NCBI RefSeq assembly: GCF_023278565.1
Contig: NC_064678.1
Span: 6,200,001-6,264,000, forward strand
DNA length: 64,000 nt
Reading direction: 5' to 3'
From: Colletotrichum lupini
Taxonomy: Eukaryota; Ascomycota; Sordariomycetes; Glomerellales; Glomerellaceae
Below, one piece after another: positions 53,701 to 64,000 of this stretch. Made by a program: the position numbers and the translations under genes. How positions within the stretch are numbered: position 1 is the first letter of the stretch; each line of letters starts with the position of its first letter. A model generated the notes under the pieces. It searched no databases. It was given only the letters and a program-made list of their open reading frames with translations, and was not told where the DNA came from.

Positions 53701-54384
53701 TCAAACATACTGATACGCCCCAATCTCAACCTTACTCTCCACAAGAATCAACCCCTCCATGGCCGTACACTGACTGTCCCAATCAACACCCCACTCCCGA
53801 TGCCCATGCTGCGACGTCCACCGCACCCTCACAAAGGAATGCTTCTTGCCCTCGATCGGACACGAGTAAAAGAACGGCCTTGCCGACGCGGCCGGGTCAC
53901 CGAGGTTGATGAACTTGACGAGGCGGAGCTTCTTGGTCGCGTCCGCCGGGTCCCAGATCTCGACGGCCTCGAAGCAGTTGAAGTTGGAGCCTTGAGGCAT
54001 GGTGTTCCAGGTTAGGGCGTCGCCTGCGGTGTAGCTTATTACGCCGAAGGGATCGAGGTAGACGAGTTGGCCTGGGGACATCATGGACTGCGGGGGGGAG
54101 AGAGTGTGAGGTAATTGAGGAGAACAGTAGAGAAGGGGGAAACGAACCTTCATCCTGCCAAAGGAGCCGTCTACGACGGTGGTGTTGCCTGGTGGGCAGG
54201 AGCCTCCGCTGAAGTCTGGGCACCAGGTCGTTGGTCTTTCGAGGCCGATCCAGAAGCGTTCTTCTTCGACGTTGACTAGCTGGTCGTGGACTTTTGGTTC
54301 GGAGGGGGCGAAGGTCCGGAGTTGGTAGGAGGCGGCGGATGCTAGGGTGCTGATGGCCAGCAGGGAGAGGAATTTGGCCAACAT
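53701..54384 (-). CDS. Small secreted protein of unknown function
   Basis: Two exons (54384-54148 and 54087-53701) around a 60-bp intron (GTTCGT…CCGCAG) encode 207 residues. Residues 1-17 are a typical signal peptide (MLAKFLSLLAISTLASA). The mature chain has five cysteines, a GNTTV N-glycosylation site near residue 67, and aromatic-rich beta-type sequence (NFNCFEAVEIWDP, PFFYSCPIEG, VDWDSQC). No catalytic motif is recognised. It resembles the many short secreted proteins of plant-associated ascomycetes, some annotated as IgE-binding-like. An effector-like or cell-wall role is possible but unproven. It is convergent with the beta-galactosidase gene, with stops about 160 bp apart. Confidence 0.75.
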   Translation of the reverse strand: MLAKFLSLLAISTLASAASYQLRTFAPSEPKVHDQLVNVEEERFWIGLERPTTWCPDFSGGSCPPGNTTVVDGSFGRMKVRFPLLYCSPQLPHTLSPPQSMMSPGQLVYLDPFGVISYTAGDALTWNTMPQGSNFNCFEAVEIWDPADATKKLRLVKFINLGDPAASARPFFYSCPIEGKKHSFVRVRWTSQHGHREWGVDWDSQCTAMEGLILVESKVEIGAYQYV

Positions 54385-55483
54385 CTTGTCGTTTGAGTCT
54401 CACTGTTGTCTACCTTAGCAGTGGTGTTGTTTCCATGCATGAAGCGTTTGAAGTGAGGAAGGAAAGAGAAGTAAGGAGGAGGACGTTGCAAGTCGAGGCC
54501 GTTGGTCCGGTCTTATTGCCCGGCTCGTGGACCAGTAAGGTAGATATGGCACGAGTGTTCTATTTCGATTCATAGCAGCCGTCAAGGTAAGCCATGGCCT
54601 TCAGCCTACCTTACATGAGCGTTGAATGGCTGACATAGATCCAACGTTCTGGTGGTGAACTGCAGTCGACCAGATAAGTGGAATATTGCCTAGACATCAA
54701 ACCTTGTTTACAGTTCAGGTACCATGGACTCGTGCAATCTATTCTCAGTCAGTACTAAAGTAACAAATGGAAAGTTTCCCGGATTATCGGGACCATTCAG
54801 TTCCACGCGATGAGATCGAAGGGCGATGTTGACTTTGTTGAGGCCTGTTTGTAAGACGCTCATTTTGTATTTGGTGATTCTTTCCCTACGAAGGTACTCG
54901 CTTAAGACGGCGTTCAATAGCTCGCGTCGATTGAATAAGTGTGGTGTATTCTTTATTCTAGTGCCAATCTTGGAGATCGCGATAGTCTCAGACCTTACGT
55001 CTGTTATGGCTAATGAACATGAGGTGAAATCGAACTGACGGCACCTATTGCGGATGCAAGTAATCCTCAATAGCCTTCCCCCAAGTCATCATCCTTGGTA
55101 CTGCAGAGAGAGTGATATAAACGCAAGCCGTGCTATCCGCGCATCCCGTGGATACGATCGCGACTTTAGCTTGCGAAACACGCAAGACCTGCAACCCATG
55201 ATCGGCGGTATGCAGCGAATCCTCGAAAGATTTGCCAAGGGAAGTTCTGCACTTCCAACGTGAATGTCTAGCAGATGTTTACTGGCCGGTTATCATAGCA
55301 GAAGCAGGCACGAGATGCAACAAAGCAGCTTAACATATGAAATGTGATTAATGAAGTATAAATAATTAAGCAGTCGCTCATCTACCCGCTGTAACCGGCC
55401 AGAACTAATGCACCCGAACGCCAGCCAGTACCCAAAGCCTGTCTATCCTCTTGACGCTCTAGATCTTTCTAGATCTTTTCTAT
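54385..55483. other. Intergenic region, 1.1 kb
   Basis: Promoter side of the secreted protein gene and 3' side of the phosphate carrier. A 120-codon minus-strand open stretch at 54708-55070 lacks an ATG at its head and shows no motif. Nothing else was seen. Confidence 0.4.
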
Positions 55484-56507
55484 TTACAAAGACTCCTCCT
55501 TATGAATTTCGATGCCCGCAGGTGCGCCAACCAACGTCTTGCACTGCGCGTAAATGACGAATTGACCAGCAACCAGACCGCACGTCATGACAATACGGGG
55601 GCCCAGACCGGTAAGAAGCAACCTCTTGGGGCCAAACTCCTTGGCAAGCTGGAACATACGGCTCGTGGCGCCCTGGTTCTTGTCACCTGCACCCTTGTTG
55701 ATAGCGGAGAGCAACGTGTCGGCGGGTTGAGAGAGCACAGCGGCCGCGACACCAGCGACGACACCAGACGCAAGCTCCACTCCAGTAGACTGCAGCTGCG
55801 TCATCTTGGCCTTCCTCTCGGGTCCCATGGTCCGGTAAATCACCTCGACAGCAGCCTCATGCACAGAGAACTGGCCGACAGCATAAGGCACCTGCTTAAA
55901 CAGCAGCGGCACAAAGCCAGAATAGAACCCCTTGAACCCTTCCTCGCGCGCAAGGCGCATGAACCCGGACCCCAGACCAGTCGCGAACCCGCGCTGGGAA
56001 ACGAGACGAATGCGCGTCGCCTCGAGGGGGCAAAGCAGGATATCGGCAAAGAATTCGGCGGTGGCAGAGGCGCCGAGGTAGATTGCGGTGCGCTTTTCCA
56101 CAGCCTTGTCGGGGCCGCCGGCGAGGGTGATGAACTGCTTCTTGAAGAATTCGTAGCCGGCGAATTTACCACCGCCCTGGACGAGGTAGCCGACGGCGGT
56201 GGGGCCGAAGCCGGTGAGGAGGGCGGATGCGCCTTCTTTTGCGACGATTGTGCGGCCCGCGCTGATCATGTTGAGGCCCTTCATTGCATCGTCGACTTGG
56301 ATTCGCGTCTTGACGACGTCAATTGGTGTCGCAGCCTGTAGTGAGTATGAGCATTTTTAGTCGAGTGCTTGTGAGGTTCTCTCGAGAATGAGGTGGTTGG
56401 CTTACACCGTGGGTGAGGGTCGCCGCGAGGGCGCCTGCGCCAAAGAACTTTCCATAGTCGACTGGTGTGAAGGTCGGGAGTTCCGATTGTGTTGTTTTTG
56501 ATGCCAT
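55484..56507 (-). CDS. Mitochondrial phosphate carrier (Mir1/Pic2 family)
   Basis: Exons 56507-56406 and 56335-55484 give 317 residues. The intron splits THG|AATPIDVVKTR and keeps phase. Three mitochondrial carrier repeats are present, each with the PX[DE]XX[KR]-type signature or a remnant of it: PIDVVKTR near residue 40, PLEATRIR near 140 and PADTLLS near 235. The typical YXXXK-like block GFGPTAVGYLVQGGGKFAGYEFFKK of phosphate carriers lies near 75. Six membrane helices are expected. The protein imports phosphate with protons into the mitochondrial matrix for ATP synthesis; Pic2 members also carry copper. Sequence alone does not separate Mir1 from Pic2 here. This is an ordinary conserved housekeeping gene. 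Confidence 0.92.
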
Positions 56508-58037
56508 TTTTCGAGTGGAGATTTTCTGACGATATTCCTAAAGAACCCAAGACCTGAGAAATTGTGCTACGACTGAGGGAGTGCAAGAAAACAGCCAGGA
56601 ATGTGGCTGGCCGTGGAATAATAAACGGCGGGAAGGTGCTCTTGCTCTCTCTTGTCCGTCGTCATTGCGCCCAAAGCTCCTGCCAGCTCCCAATTACCTT
56701 GGCAGGGGTGCTGTGGAGCCGAGGTGTGGAGCTGACTCATCAATCAGTGAGCGCGCAATGACGTCGATGTCCCCTTATCTCTCCAAACGCGGCAGCCACG
56801 CACCTAAAACTGAAGGCAGTGACGGAATGCCCGCCGGACCTCTCGGGAACCAGAACCAACAAGACTCAGGTCGCGCCAATTCCATCGCTCGTTTTCGGCA
56901 CTTGGGACGGTGCAATTTTCAGCTTGGAAGAGTTTTTTTGTTTTTATTTTTTCTAACCCTGCCCTTGACGACATTTGCGCTGACTAACACTCTCTGGGTC
57001 CCGAACTCCTTGCCCACCTTTTCTACCCACGATAAGCTACGCGATGCCGTTCGTCCCGACGTGCGGCTCCTCCCGCGCCGCGATTTCAGGCGAGACTCCG
57101 ACGCCGACACTGGGGACTGCGTCGATCTCGGGGTTCACGAGCAGAAGCTTTGCCTTGCCCCTGTCCGTCTGTTTTCATCGAATGAAATCGCGTTCATCTG
57201 TCATCATGCTTATGCGGGCCTACGATTATATCGGCGGGTGGGCATCCAACGATGTCTGAATATCCCACAATAACGGGTCCCTCTGTCTCTACCTTATATC
57301 GGCTAGCTGGCCATTCTCTATTTTCTCTTCCTTCTCTCCCGTGAAGTCTCCTTGTCCGATAATATAACCATGGCTTCGAGCACCGACTGCCAGCACTACC
57401 CTTTTCCTGGATTCTCTTGAGTCTCAGATAGACAGAGGATTCACCCAAATCATCAGGAGCACTCCATCAGTGCAGTCGATGGAAATCGAGAAATGGCGAA
57501 CAGCGAGAATCAGAAACGCATGCCTTCAGTTTCGTCAAGAGAAGGGCCTGGGGTGACCAAGTCCTACGACCGGGCTGGTTAAACTGGGCAACTGTGCGGG
57601 ATCCCAGTTCTGATGTTGCTTCAGACCTCGATTCGAGCAATCTTTGAAAACAAATTGGCCGACCATCCGGATCAATTGACAATCTCTAGGCTTTTCGTTT
57701 CATCCTCTTCAGTACTTCTTAACGGACTCTATGGCCGCTCTCCTCAAGATCCACGTACACCAGCGACCACCAAGCCTGTTAACCCCAATGACGGTCCTCT
57801 AGGGAGGGGTGCAGGGTGACGAGGGCGTCCAAATTAGCGGAAAGTCGCCTGACTCGACATCGCTGCGGGGTCCCAAGCACCCTAAGAGGGAAATCTTAAA
57901 CGATACATCACCCGAACCAAATTCTCCCAATCCACATCTTTTGTTCTCACGCCTAATTGTCGGCGACATAGCAAGCATCATATCAGATAAGAGATCGTTC
58001 TCTGATAGCTGGCATTTGTTTCATATGCCTTGTGTCT
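56508..58037. other. Divergent intergenic region, 1.5 kb
   Basis: Promoters of the phosphate carrier (minus) and the second Zn2Cys6 regulator (plus). A plus-strand open stretch at 56581-57273 includes a hydrophobic segment but has no head ATG or homology that I can recognise, so I do not call it. Confidence 0.4.
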
Positions 58038-60155
58038 ATGGTTGATCACGGCATCCGGAAGCGCAATGTTACGACTCGCGATCGCACAGGCTGCGTGACC
58101 TGTCGCTCCCGCAGACTGAAATGCGACGAAAAGAAGCCCCATTGTAACAACGCAAGTCCACATCTCGCCAGTCTTGTCAAGTTTGGCTCTGACTGTGACT
58201 CCATCTAGTGTACAAGGCTCAATCTCGAGTGCGGCGGTTATGCGACACCGATCAAGTTCAGAGATCAGACAGATCTGCTGAAGCGGAAACATGGCAGAAA
58301 ACGCAAAGAAAAGGCACAAACGCCAGCTCCGACTGAGCCATCGCCTTCGTCGAATGCCCAAGACAGTGTAGAACCGACATTGCAGTCGCATCAAGTTAGC
58401 CAGCATGTTGTGACACCGGGAGATGAAACTTTCCATTCGGCTGACGAAAGCCATCAAACCTTTGACGAATCACAAGAATTATCCCACTATGAGGCGGCCG
58501 CGTCACTCGCCCTGATATCTGGAGGCATTCACCAGGACTCACTGGTTCCTGCTGGTGGGCATCAAACAGAATCGCCCTCGTTCTACACGCCATTTGACGA
58601 CACGACTCTGCAAGCTGATTCCACTCTCGGTGGACTAGAAGAATCCAATGCGGATGATGGGCTTAACACCTCTTATCAGGGCGTAGCCACGCCGAGTTCC
58701 ACGCCAGTTTACCCACGTATTGACTCGCCTTTGCTGCGACGAAGACAGTCAGAACAGGCGAATCGGCAATTGACTTCAGTGCCAACGATTCCAGTCGGCT
58801 TGTTGGAGAGCGCAAAGTTTGCCGAGGACATGGTGTTTTATCACCATTTCACGGATACCTCTCCGTACGGCACCCTCTCAATCTTGTCACTGAATGATAT
58901 CCTACAGGCTGAGCACCTTGACAAGGCCTTCTTCCACGCTGCATTGGCCTTGGCGGCGCTGGATATCTCTCAGGCAAGGCCGACGGAGGCGCTCGGTAGT
59001 AAGGCGGCACTGCAAGCCCTCGATCACTTTGTCACTGCCCTCGGCACGGTGCGTATGGCACAGCTCGACGATGAAGGGGTCGCTACGGGCTGTCCGCCGA
59101 ACCAAGATAACGCCATCTCATGGCTGGCGACTCTTCTACTGCTAGCCAACTTTGAACTACAGAGAGGCCAGATGAAATTGTGGTACATCCATAGCCGGGC
59201 TGCGGTCACCTTCCTGTCCCAACACCTCAACCGCATGCAGGATTCGCCGGTGGGAGAGTCGCTCATCCGATCTTTCTCGAGGATCGCCGCGCTTCTGGAC
59301 ATCTTTGACAGGGCATACTCTGTACGATACAGCATAGCGTCTCCAGACGTTTCAGACTCTTTAAGCAGATCTCTAGTAAACTCGCCTCATTCGGCAGACC
59401 GGCTGCTCTTCATCCTACCGCGGGTCATCAAGCTGGAAGAAGAGTGGAGGAGCAACCCCCAACACGACCTTCACTGGCGAGAGCAAGCAGAAAGCCTTAT
59501 CGAGGAGTTAAAAGCCTGGCGAAAGACCGTGCCTGACTGTGACGTGCCACCCTTACACGAGCACACCGCAAACCCTTACAATGAAGATGCAGAAGGACCT
59601 GGCATCTCCATCAGGCCCCTCAGCATCCCGGACGCCCCAGAGCCCGTCAAGGCTGCAACAACCTTCATGCACTACCTCGTGTCTCTCCTCCGCTTGGAAA
59701 CGAGATACCTGCCCGGCGCAGTACGCCAACTACCCCCCAAAGCAAAGAAAATCGTCCTCCTCGTCTGCCGCCTGGCAGCAGGCGTACCCTACGCCTCCTG
59801 CGCGGCGGTCAACGCATACTCCCACGGCATGGTCGCGGCGATGATGAACTGCTATCACATGTCGGAGGAGCAGGAGGTCAAGGACTGGGTCAAGAATTGG
59901 ATCGCTGGATTCCCGCGGGAGAGGGAGGGCATCTGGAACGTGCGACACGCGCACCGCGTGCTGAATTACGTTGACCAAGAATACACGCGTCGCGGCTCGC
60001 GCTACAACTGGGAGATCATCAAAGTTCGACTGATAGACCTGGAGACAGATGCCACGCCAAGCGAGGACGAGGAGACGGACCCTGACAAGTTTTCGGTCGA
60101 GATTTATTCGCGGTGTAAACGGGGTTGGAGCATTGACTTTGTAGAAATACCGTAA
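58038..60155 (+). CDS. Zn2Cys6 fungal transcription factor with a GC-AG intron in the zinc cluster
   Basis: Exons 58038-58151 and 58209-60155 encode 686 residues. The zinc cluster spans residues 19-46, C-x2-C-x6-C-x6-C-x2-C-x6-C, with RSRRLKCDEKKPHC in exon 1. The intron falls between the fourth and fifth cysteines and starts with GC (AAC|GCAAGT), ending CATCTAG. Without splicing, the frame hits the TAG of the acceptor, so the intron is needed. A basic run (KRKHGRKRKEK) follows the cluster. The middle and C-terminus have the helical pattern of the fungal-specific transcription factor domain 2, including VFYHHFTDTSPYGTLSIL and FFHAALALAALDISQ. It should bind DNA in the nucleus. Targets are unknown. 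It is divergent from a housekeeping carrier, and no cluster relation is evident. Confidence 0.87.
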
Positions 60156-60673
60156 TAGGAAATCCGGAACGCCCATGCTTGTGGACTCCCAGCGCACCAA
60201 TGACGATGATGACAATGGATTTTTGTGAAAATGAGAAGATCTCGGAATGTGGGCTCGGTATCCGATGACATGCAGGTCCCATCGCCGAGGATTTTTGGCT
60301 GACTTTTCTGCGGAATGACGGGCGCCGGCCGGCGGGCCTCCGATCGTCAACCGGTCGGTGTGGGGACGGTTTAGCGTGCTCGTTCTCATTTGCCGTATTG
60401 GGTAATTCCAACAAATGGTTCAGGTCCATCACTTGCAGCTCATCCTGCTCTGCCATCACAGCAATTGAGCTTAAGCTCGAGCTGGAGGATGATGTCAAGA
60501 CAGAAAGGCGCTTATCCGGGAGTTTGTAGTTATAAAATCTGGACGCGCGCTCTCGATGTGCACGGTGAACAACAAATTAGGACATCCTACTCGTAATTGG
60601 AATTCTTGAGCTTCGTCCACCACCAGAATATCCAGATTCATCTCCGTTCCTACCATTGAGTCAAGACATCAAG
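60156..60673. other. Intergenic region before the aminotransferase
   Basis: 518 bp holding the regulator's 3' end and the aminotransferase promoter. No other feature was seen. Confidence 0.4.
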
Positions 60674-61566
60674 ATGAGTCCCAGCGCTATCAGCACATCT
60701 TCGGCGACATTGCCAAAAGCGAGTGATCTGCCCGACAATGGACACCCTTACGCAGAATTGGACGTCACCAAGATGCTCAAGACTCTTGTCCCCGAGGCAG
60801 ACCAACTGCCCGTCCCAGATGCCCACGATCCAGTGAGATTAGGCCAGAACTGTACAACGGCACACATGGTACAAGTCCCATGGGCTATGCAAAGTGGCTG
60901 GGGAACACCCGTAATGAGTCCCTACGGCAAGATCGCCCTCGAGCCAACAGCAAGCGTCCTACACTACGCCACGGAGTCCTTCGTAAGTCCAAATACTACA
61001 CAAGAGAAGCTTTTGAACACGAATTTCTTCTTCCCGATTCATGGACCCAAGAACTGACACCCTTACCAGGAAGGAATGAAAGCCTACCGAGGCCACGACA
61101 ACAAACTCCGCCTCTTTCGCCCAGACCTCAACTGCGCCCGCCTTCTGAAGTCCAACGCCCGCGTAGGCCTCCCCTCCTTCAACCCCTCCGCCCTCCTCGC
61201 CATCATCACCACCTACCTCGGCACAGAATGCCCTCGCTGGCTCCCAGACCCCGGCACAAACCTCTACGTCCGCCCCGCCATGGTCGGGAGCGGCTCCGCG
61301 CTCGGTATCAACCAGCCGCCCGAAGCCTTATCCTTCCTCTTTGCCGCGCTCTTCCCGCAGTCTCTGGGAGGAGGATCGACGAATGCGCCGCACCCGGGCA
61401 TCAAGTTGCTCGCTAGCAGCCCCGAGCATATCCGCGCCTGGCCTGGCGGGTTCGGGTCCGCGAAGGTGGGCGCGAATTACGGGCCTGCTATGGTTTCGCA
61501 TGCGGCGGCTAAGGCGCAGGGGTGTACGCAGACGTTGTGGTTGTTTGGGGAGGAGAGGATCGTTAC
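60674..61566 (+). pseudogene. Branched-chain amino acid aminotransferase, 3'-truncated by an LTR
   Basis: Exon 1 is 60674-60982 and exon 2 starts at 61070 (GTAAGT donor, TTACCAG acceptor), running in frame to the LTR at 61567. The 268 residues visible include FEGMKAYRGHD, RLFRPDLN, the LYVRPAMVGSGSALGI block and the PLP-lysine motif GSAKVGANYG (K235), all diagnostic of fold-type IV BCATs. The motifs after IVT, including EVGTMN and the C-terminal cofactor-binding part, are missing; a typical fungal BCAT has about 400 residues. The frame runs about 40 codons into LTR sequence before stopping. BCATs swap amino groups between leucine, isoleucine or valine and 2-oxoglutarate. In fungi extra copies also occur in secondary-metabolite clusters, so loss of this copy need not be harmful. 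The rest of the gene may lie to the right of the window. Confidence 0.85.
61562..61566 (+). repeat. Putative left target-site duplication (GTTAC)
   Basis: The 5 bases before the presumed LTR start. The partner would lie beyond the window, so this is a prediction. Confidence 0.35.
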
Positions 61567-64000
61567 TGTTGGTATACACGTAGGCAGGTCAGACCTTTTG
61601 GTCGCGACTAGGTCAATAGGTCAGTATAGGTCTATATTGCGTGTGTGTAGGAGGGGAAGATCGTGGGCAGAGCCCGCGGTCCCTTAGTGGGTATAGGTAG
61701 GTGGAAGGGTCCGTCTGCACGGGCCTAGACTGCCTACCTACTACCCCTACCTAACTACCTAATAGGGCCCCTTTTCTACCTCGTAATCTAATATTAGCAG
61801 TCTTCTACTTTTATAATAAAAAAGGCTAGAATAGGGGCTAGGTCCCCCGCTAGCGAGAACTAGTAATAGAATTTATAATTAATCCCCTATTTAAAAATAC
61901 CTAAAGTTATATACTAAAATTTTAGTATAGTTTTTATTATAATTATTTATATAGAAATTTTAGTATCCCCTCTGTTTAATTACTTCCTAATCCTTTAATA
62001 TATATAATTTATATACCTAAACTCTTTAAAAATCGTTAAATCTAGCGTAATTAAAAAAAAGCTTTTTATTAATCTAACTACGCCCCGAATACGTATATTT
62101 CTTTTTAAACTAAAGCCTAAGAAGTATATACGTTTACTAAACGACTTACTATTTATAATATATTATTATTTTAACTACGTATTACTTATCCTTTTATTTT
62201 AATTATAATAATTCTTTTATTAACGAATCGTTCGAGGGACTTATTTAATATACTTTTTATAAACTTATTAACTAGGTTATTATTATTACTAATTTAATAA
62301 ATTTTATAAAGCTCGCGGCGTTTATATAATTACTTAAGTATTATAATATTTATTATAAAGCGCTTTTCTTTTATAATACTTAGCTTAACGAGGTATTTAT
62401 ATAATAAATATAAATCTATATAAACTATAATAGGGATCTTTAGAACGTCGAGTTATTTAGTAATAAAGTCTAAGGTAGTTAAGATAGTATAGGTAACATT
62501 AATACTTATAACTATTTTATAGACTTTTAATACTAATACGCTCTAAGTAATCCTTTTACTTTTCGTAGAGCTATAATAAATAATATTATTATTAATTATA
62601 AAGCTCTTATTAATCTATTTTTTATTTATAAAGATAATAATATAACTTAGTTATAAAGTATAATTAGTGTTATTTATAAATAACTTATTTATAAAAATAA
62701 AGAGTTTAGTTATAATTAGATTTAATAATATAAATATAAGCCCTCGGTTTAAGTAATTTATTTACTATTTAATATAACGGTTTAGCGTAGCGTAGTTAAT
62801 AAATAATAAATTTACTTAATATTAAGTAATAAATAACGTATTAAAAGCTACTTCTAATTAATAAATTAATATAATATAAGTACCTCGAGCTTATTACTTA
62901 ACGAATTATTATTTAATATTTAATACTAAAAGGTTAATCTATTAAAGCTTCTTCCCTTAGTTTTTCTATTTAAGTACTATATTAATACTTTTTAATAAGA
63001 TAATCCTATTATTAAAAATAAGTAGCTCGTTAATTAATAATTATTATTTTAGTTTAATTAGTAGCTTAGCGCGCTTAAGCTCGGTTTCTTCTTTTTAATG
63101 AAAAGTCTTATTTAATAATTTAATAATATTATCGGTCTATATATTAATAATACTAAATAATCCGCTTTTTCCTATCGAGACTAATAAGTATAGATCGAAC
63201 GTAGATATTATTATTTAGAGCATTTTTAAATAATACTTATTATATATTACTTATTAATAAATACTAAATTCTATAAGACTATATAATAGCTATATAACAT
63301 ATAAAATAGTACCCTTAGGATATAAATAATAAATCCGAGCTAGTAATTAAGTAAAAACCTTATAATAAAGAGGTTAGCTTAATTATATATATACTTAGGT
63401 AATATTTCGTAATTAAATAACGTAGCTTTTTAAAATTAGGGTCGGGGCTAAGGCGAGGATTAGATATTAATTAATTTTTTAAATTATTAATAATTACGTA
63501 AAAATCTCTTTTTTCTTCTTATTATTATACCCTTATATAACTAAATAAGACTTTTTAATAAGGTTAAGTCTTAGGTTCTTAATCTCGTTAATAAATCGAA
63601 ACTTAAATATCTTTATATCTTTATATTTAGGGCTAAGTTAAATAAATTTAATTACCCCTCTTTTTATTAGTCCTAAAAGCTCCTTACTAATAAATTCTAT
63701 AAAAGGTACTCTTAGGGTAATAATAATACCCTTATTATAGAGCTTAATAACTAGCTTAAGATTTACTTTTTTTTTAAATATAAAATAAGTTATAATTATA
63801 AAAATATTACTGCGGCCGCGCTATATTAATATTCTTTTAGTCTTTTTACTCTATAATAAAGGGTTATTATTAATTATAATAATAATTTTATTAAAAACTT
63901 TATTTATAGTAGCGCTATTATTAATTAGCTAGTTAATTACGGGGATTAATAAGTAATTAACGTGCTTTATTATCGTAACTAGTAGCTTAGGATCGACCTC
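61567..64000 (-). mobile_element. Ty1/copia retrotransposon, 3' part on the minus strand, RIP-degraded
   Basis: Beginning with TGTTGGTATACACG, the sequence leaves the aminotransferase frame. After about 200 bases of fairly normal composition (LTR-like) it becomes TA-rich. Minus-strand translation of 63470-63660 shows a copia reverse transcriptase entry block (KFRFINEIKN…KKSYLVI-GYNNK…EIFT). Coding therefore runs right to left and the left end is the 3' LTR. It differs in sequence from copies A and B, so it is a separate copia family. The inner LTR border was not found. The 5' part lies outside the window. Confidence 0.75.

Noticed and set aside
53614..54015. 133-codon plus-strand frame opposite the secreted protein
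   Set aside because: The minus-strand gene has a signal peptide, intron and protein-like sequence; this frame is its shadow.
54708..55070. 120-codon minus-strand open frame
   Set aside because: No ATG at the head, no recognised motif, and codon use unlike the neighbouring genes.
55502..56341. 279-codon plus-strand frame opposite the phosphate carrier
   Set aside because: Antisense to a clearly recognised carrier gene with strong third-position bias, which opens the opposite strand. No motif of its own.
56581..57273. 230-codon plus-strand frame in the divergent region
   Set aside because: No ATG at its head and composition like promoter DNA. The hydrophobic segment alone is not enough, though a short gene from 56758 cannot be excluded.

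Overview
The window looks like nuclear DNA of a filamentous ascomycete (Pezizomycotina). The evidence is short GT-AG introns, Zn2Cys6 regulators, a GH74-CBM1 cellulase-type enzyme, fungal LTR retrotransposons, and TA-rich repeat blocks carrying the C-to-T/G-to-A decay of repeat-induced point mutation (RIP). The gene set would suit a plant-associated Sordariomycete of the Colletotrichum type, but that genus-level guess is inference only.

There are two kinds of sequence. Decayed retrotransposon blocks lie at 1-2938 (copia copy A, 3' part), 7374-14407 (complete copia copy B, 5-bp target duplication), 17137-24477 (complete Ty3/gypsy, 5-bp target duplication degraded by RIP), about 25003-31987 (gypsy chromovirus, ends unresolved) and 61567-64000 (3' part of another copia, minus strand). 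Every block edge that can be read falls inside a protein-coding gene: a GH18 chitinase tail (2939-3761), a BTB-domain gene split in two (14408-15310 and 7002-7373), an F-box gene hit twice (16199-17136, 24478-25002 and perhaps on from 31993), and a branched-chain aminotransferase cut after its catalytic lysine (60674-61566).

Between the blocks lie intact genes. A Zn2Cys6 regulator is at 4126-5911 and a small orphan protein at 32536-33093. A continuous gene-rich island covers 33.9-60.2 kb. It holds a single-exon fusion of a D-amino-acid-oxidase-like FAD domain to a formyltransferase domain (33912-36596), a DHA1-type MFS exporter (38457-40040), a class I glutamine amidotransferase (40528-41408), a secreted GH74 xyloglucanase with CBM1 (41679-44557), an MFS sugar/lactose permease (45959-47962), a GH2 beta-galactosidase (50178-53544), a small secreted protein (53701-54384), a mitochondrial phosphate carrier (55484-56507) and a second Zn2Cys6 regulator (58038-60155).

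Two groupings look functional. GH74, the permease and the intracellular GH2 enzyme could cut xyloglucan outside the cell, import galactosides and hydrolyse them. The permease and GH2 gene are divergent, like the LAC12-LAC4 pair of Kluyveromyces, and share a 2.2-kb promoter with clustered CreA-type hexamers. The FAD-oxidase/formyltransferase fusion, exporter and glutamine amidotransferase are adjacent and could form a small metabolic cluster. The fusion is the best candidate here for an undescribed activity. Exon borders were worked out by eye from splice sites and reading phase, and every spliced length given is a multiple of three.
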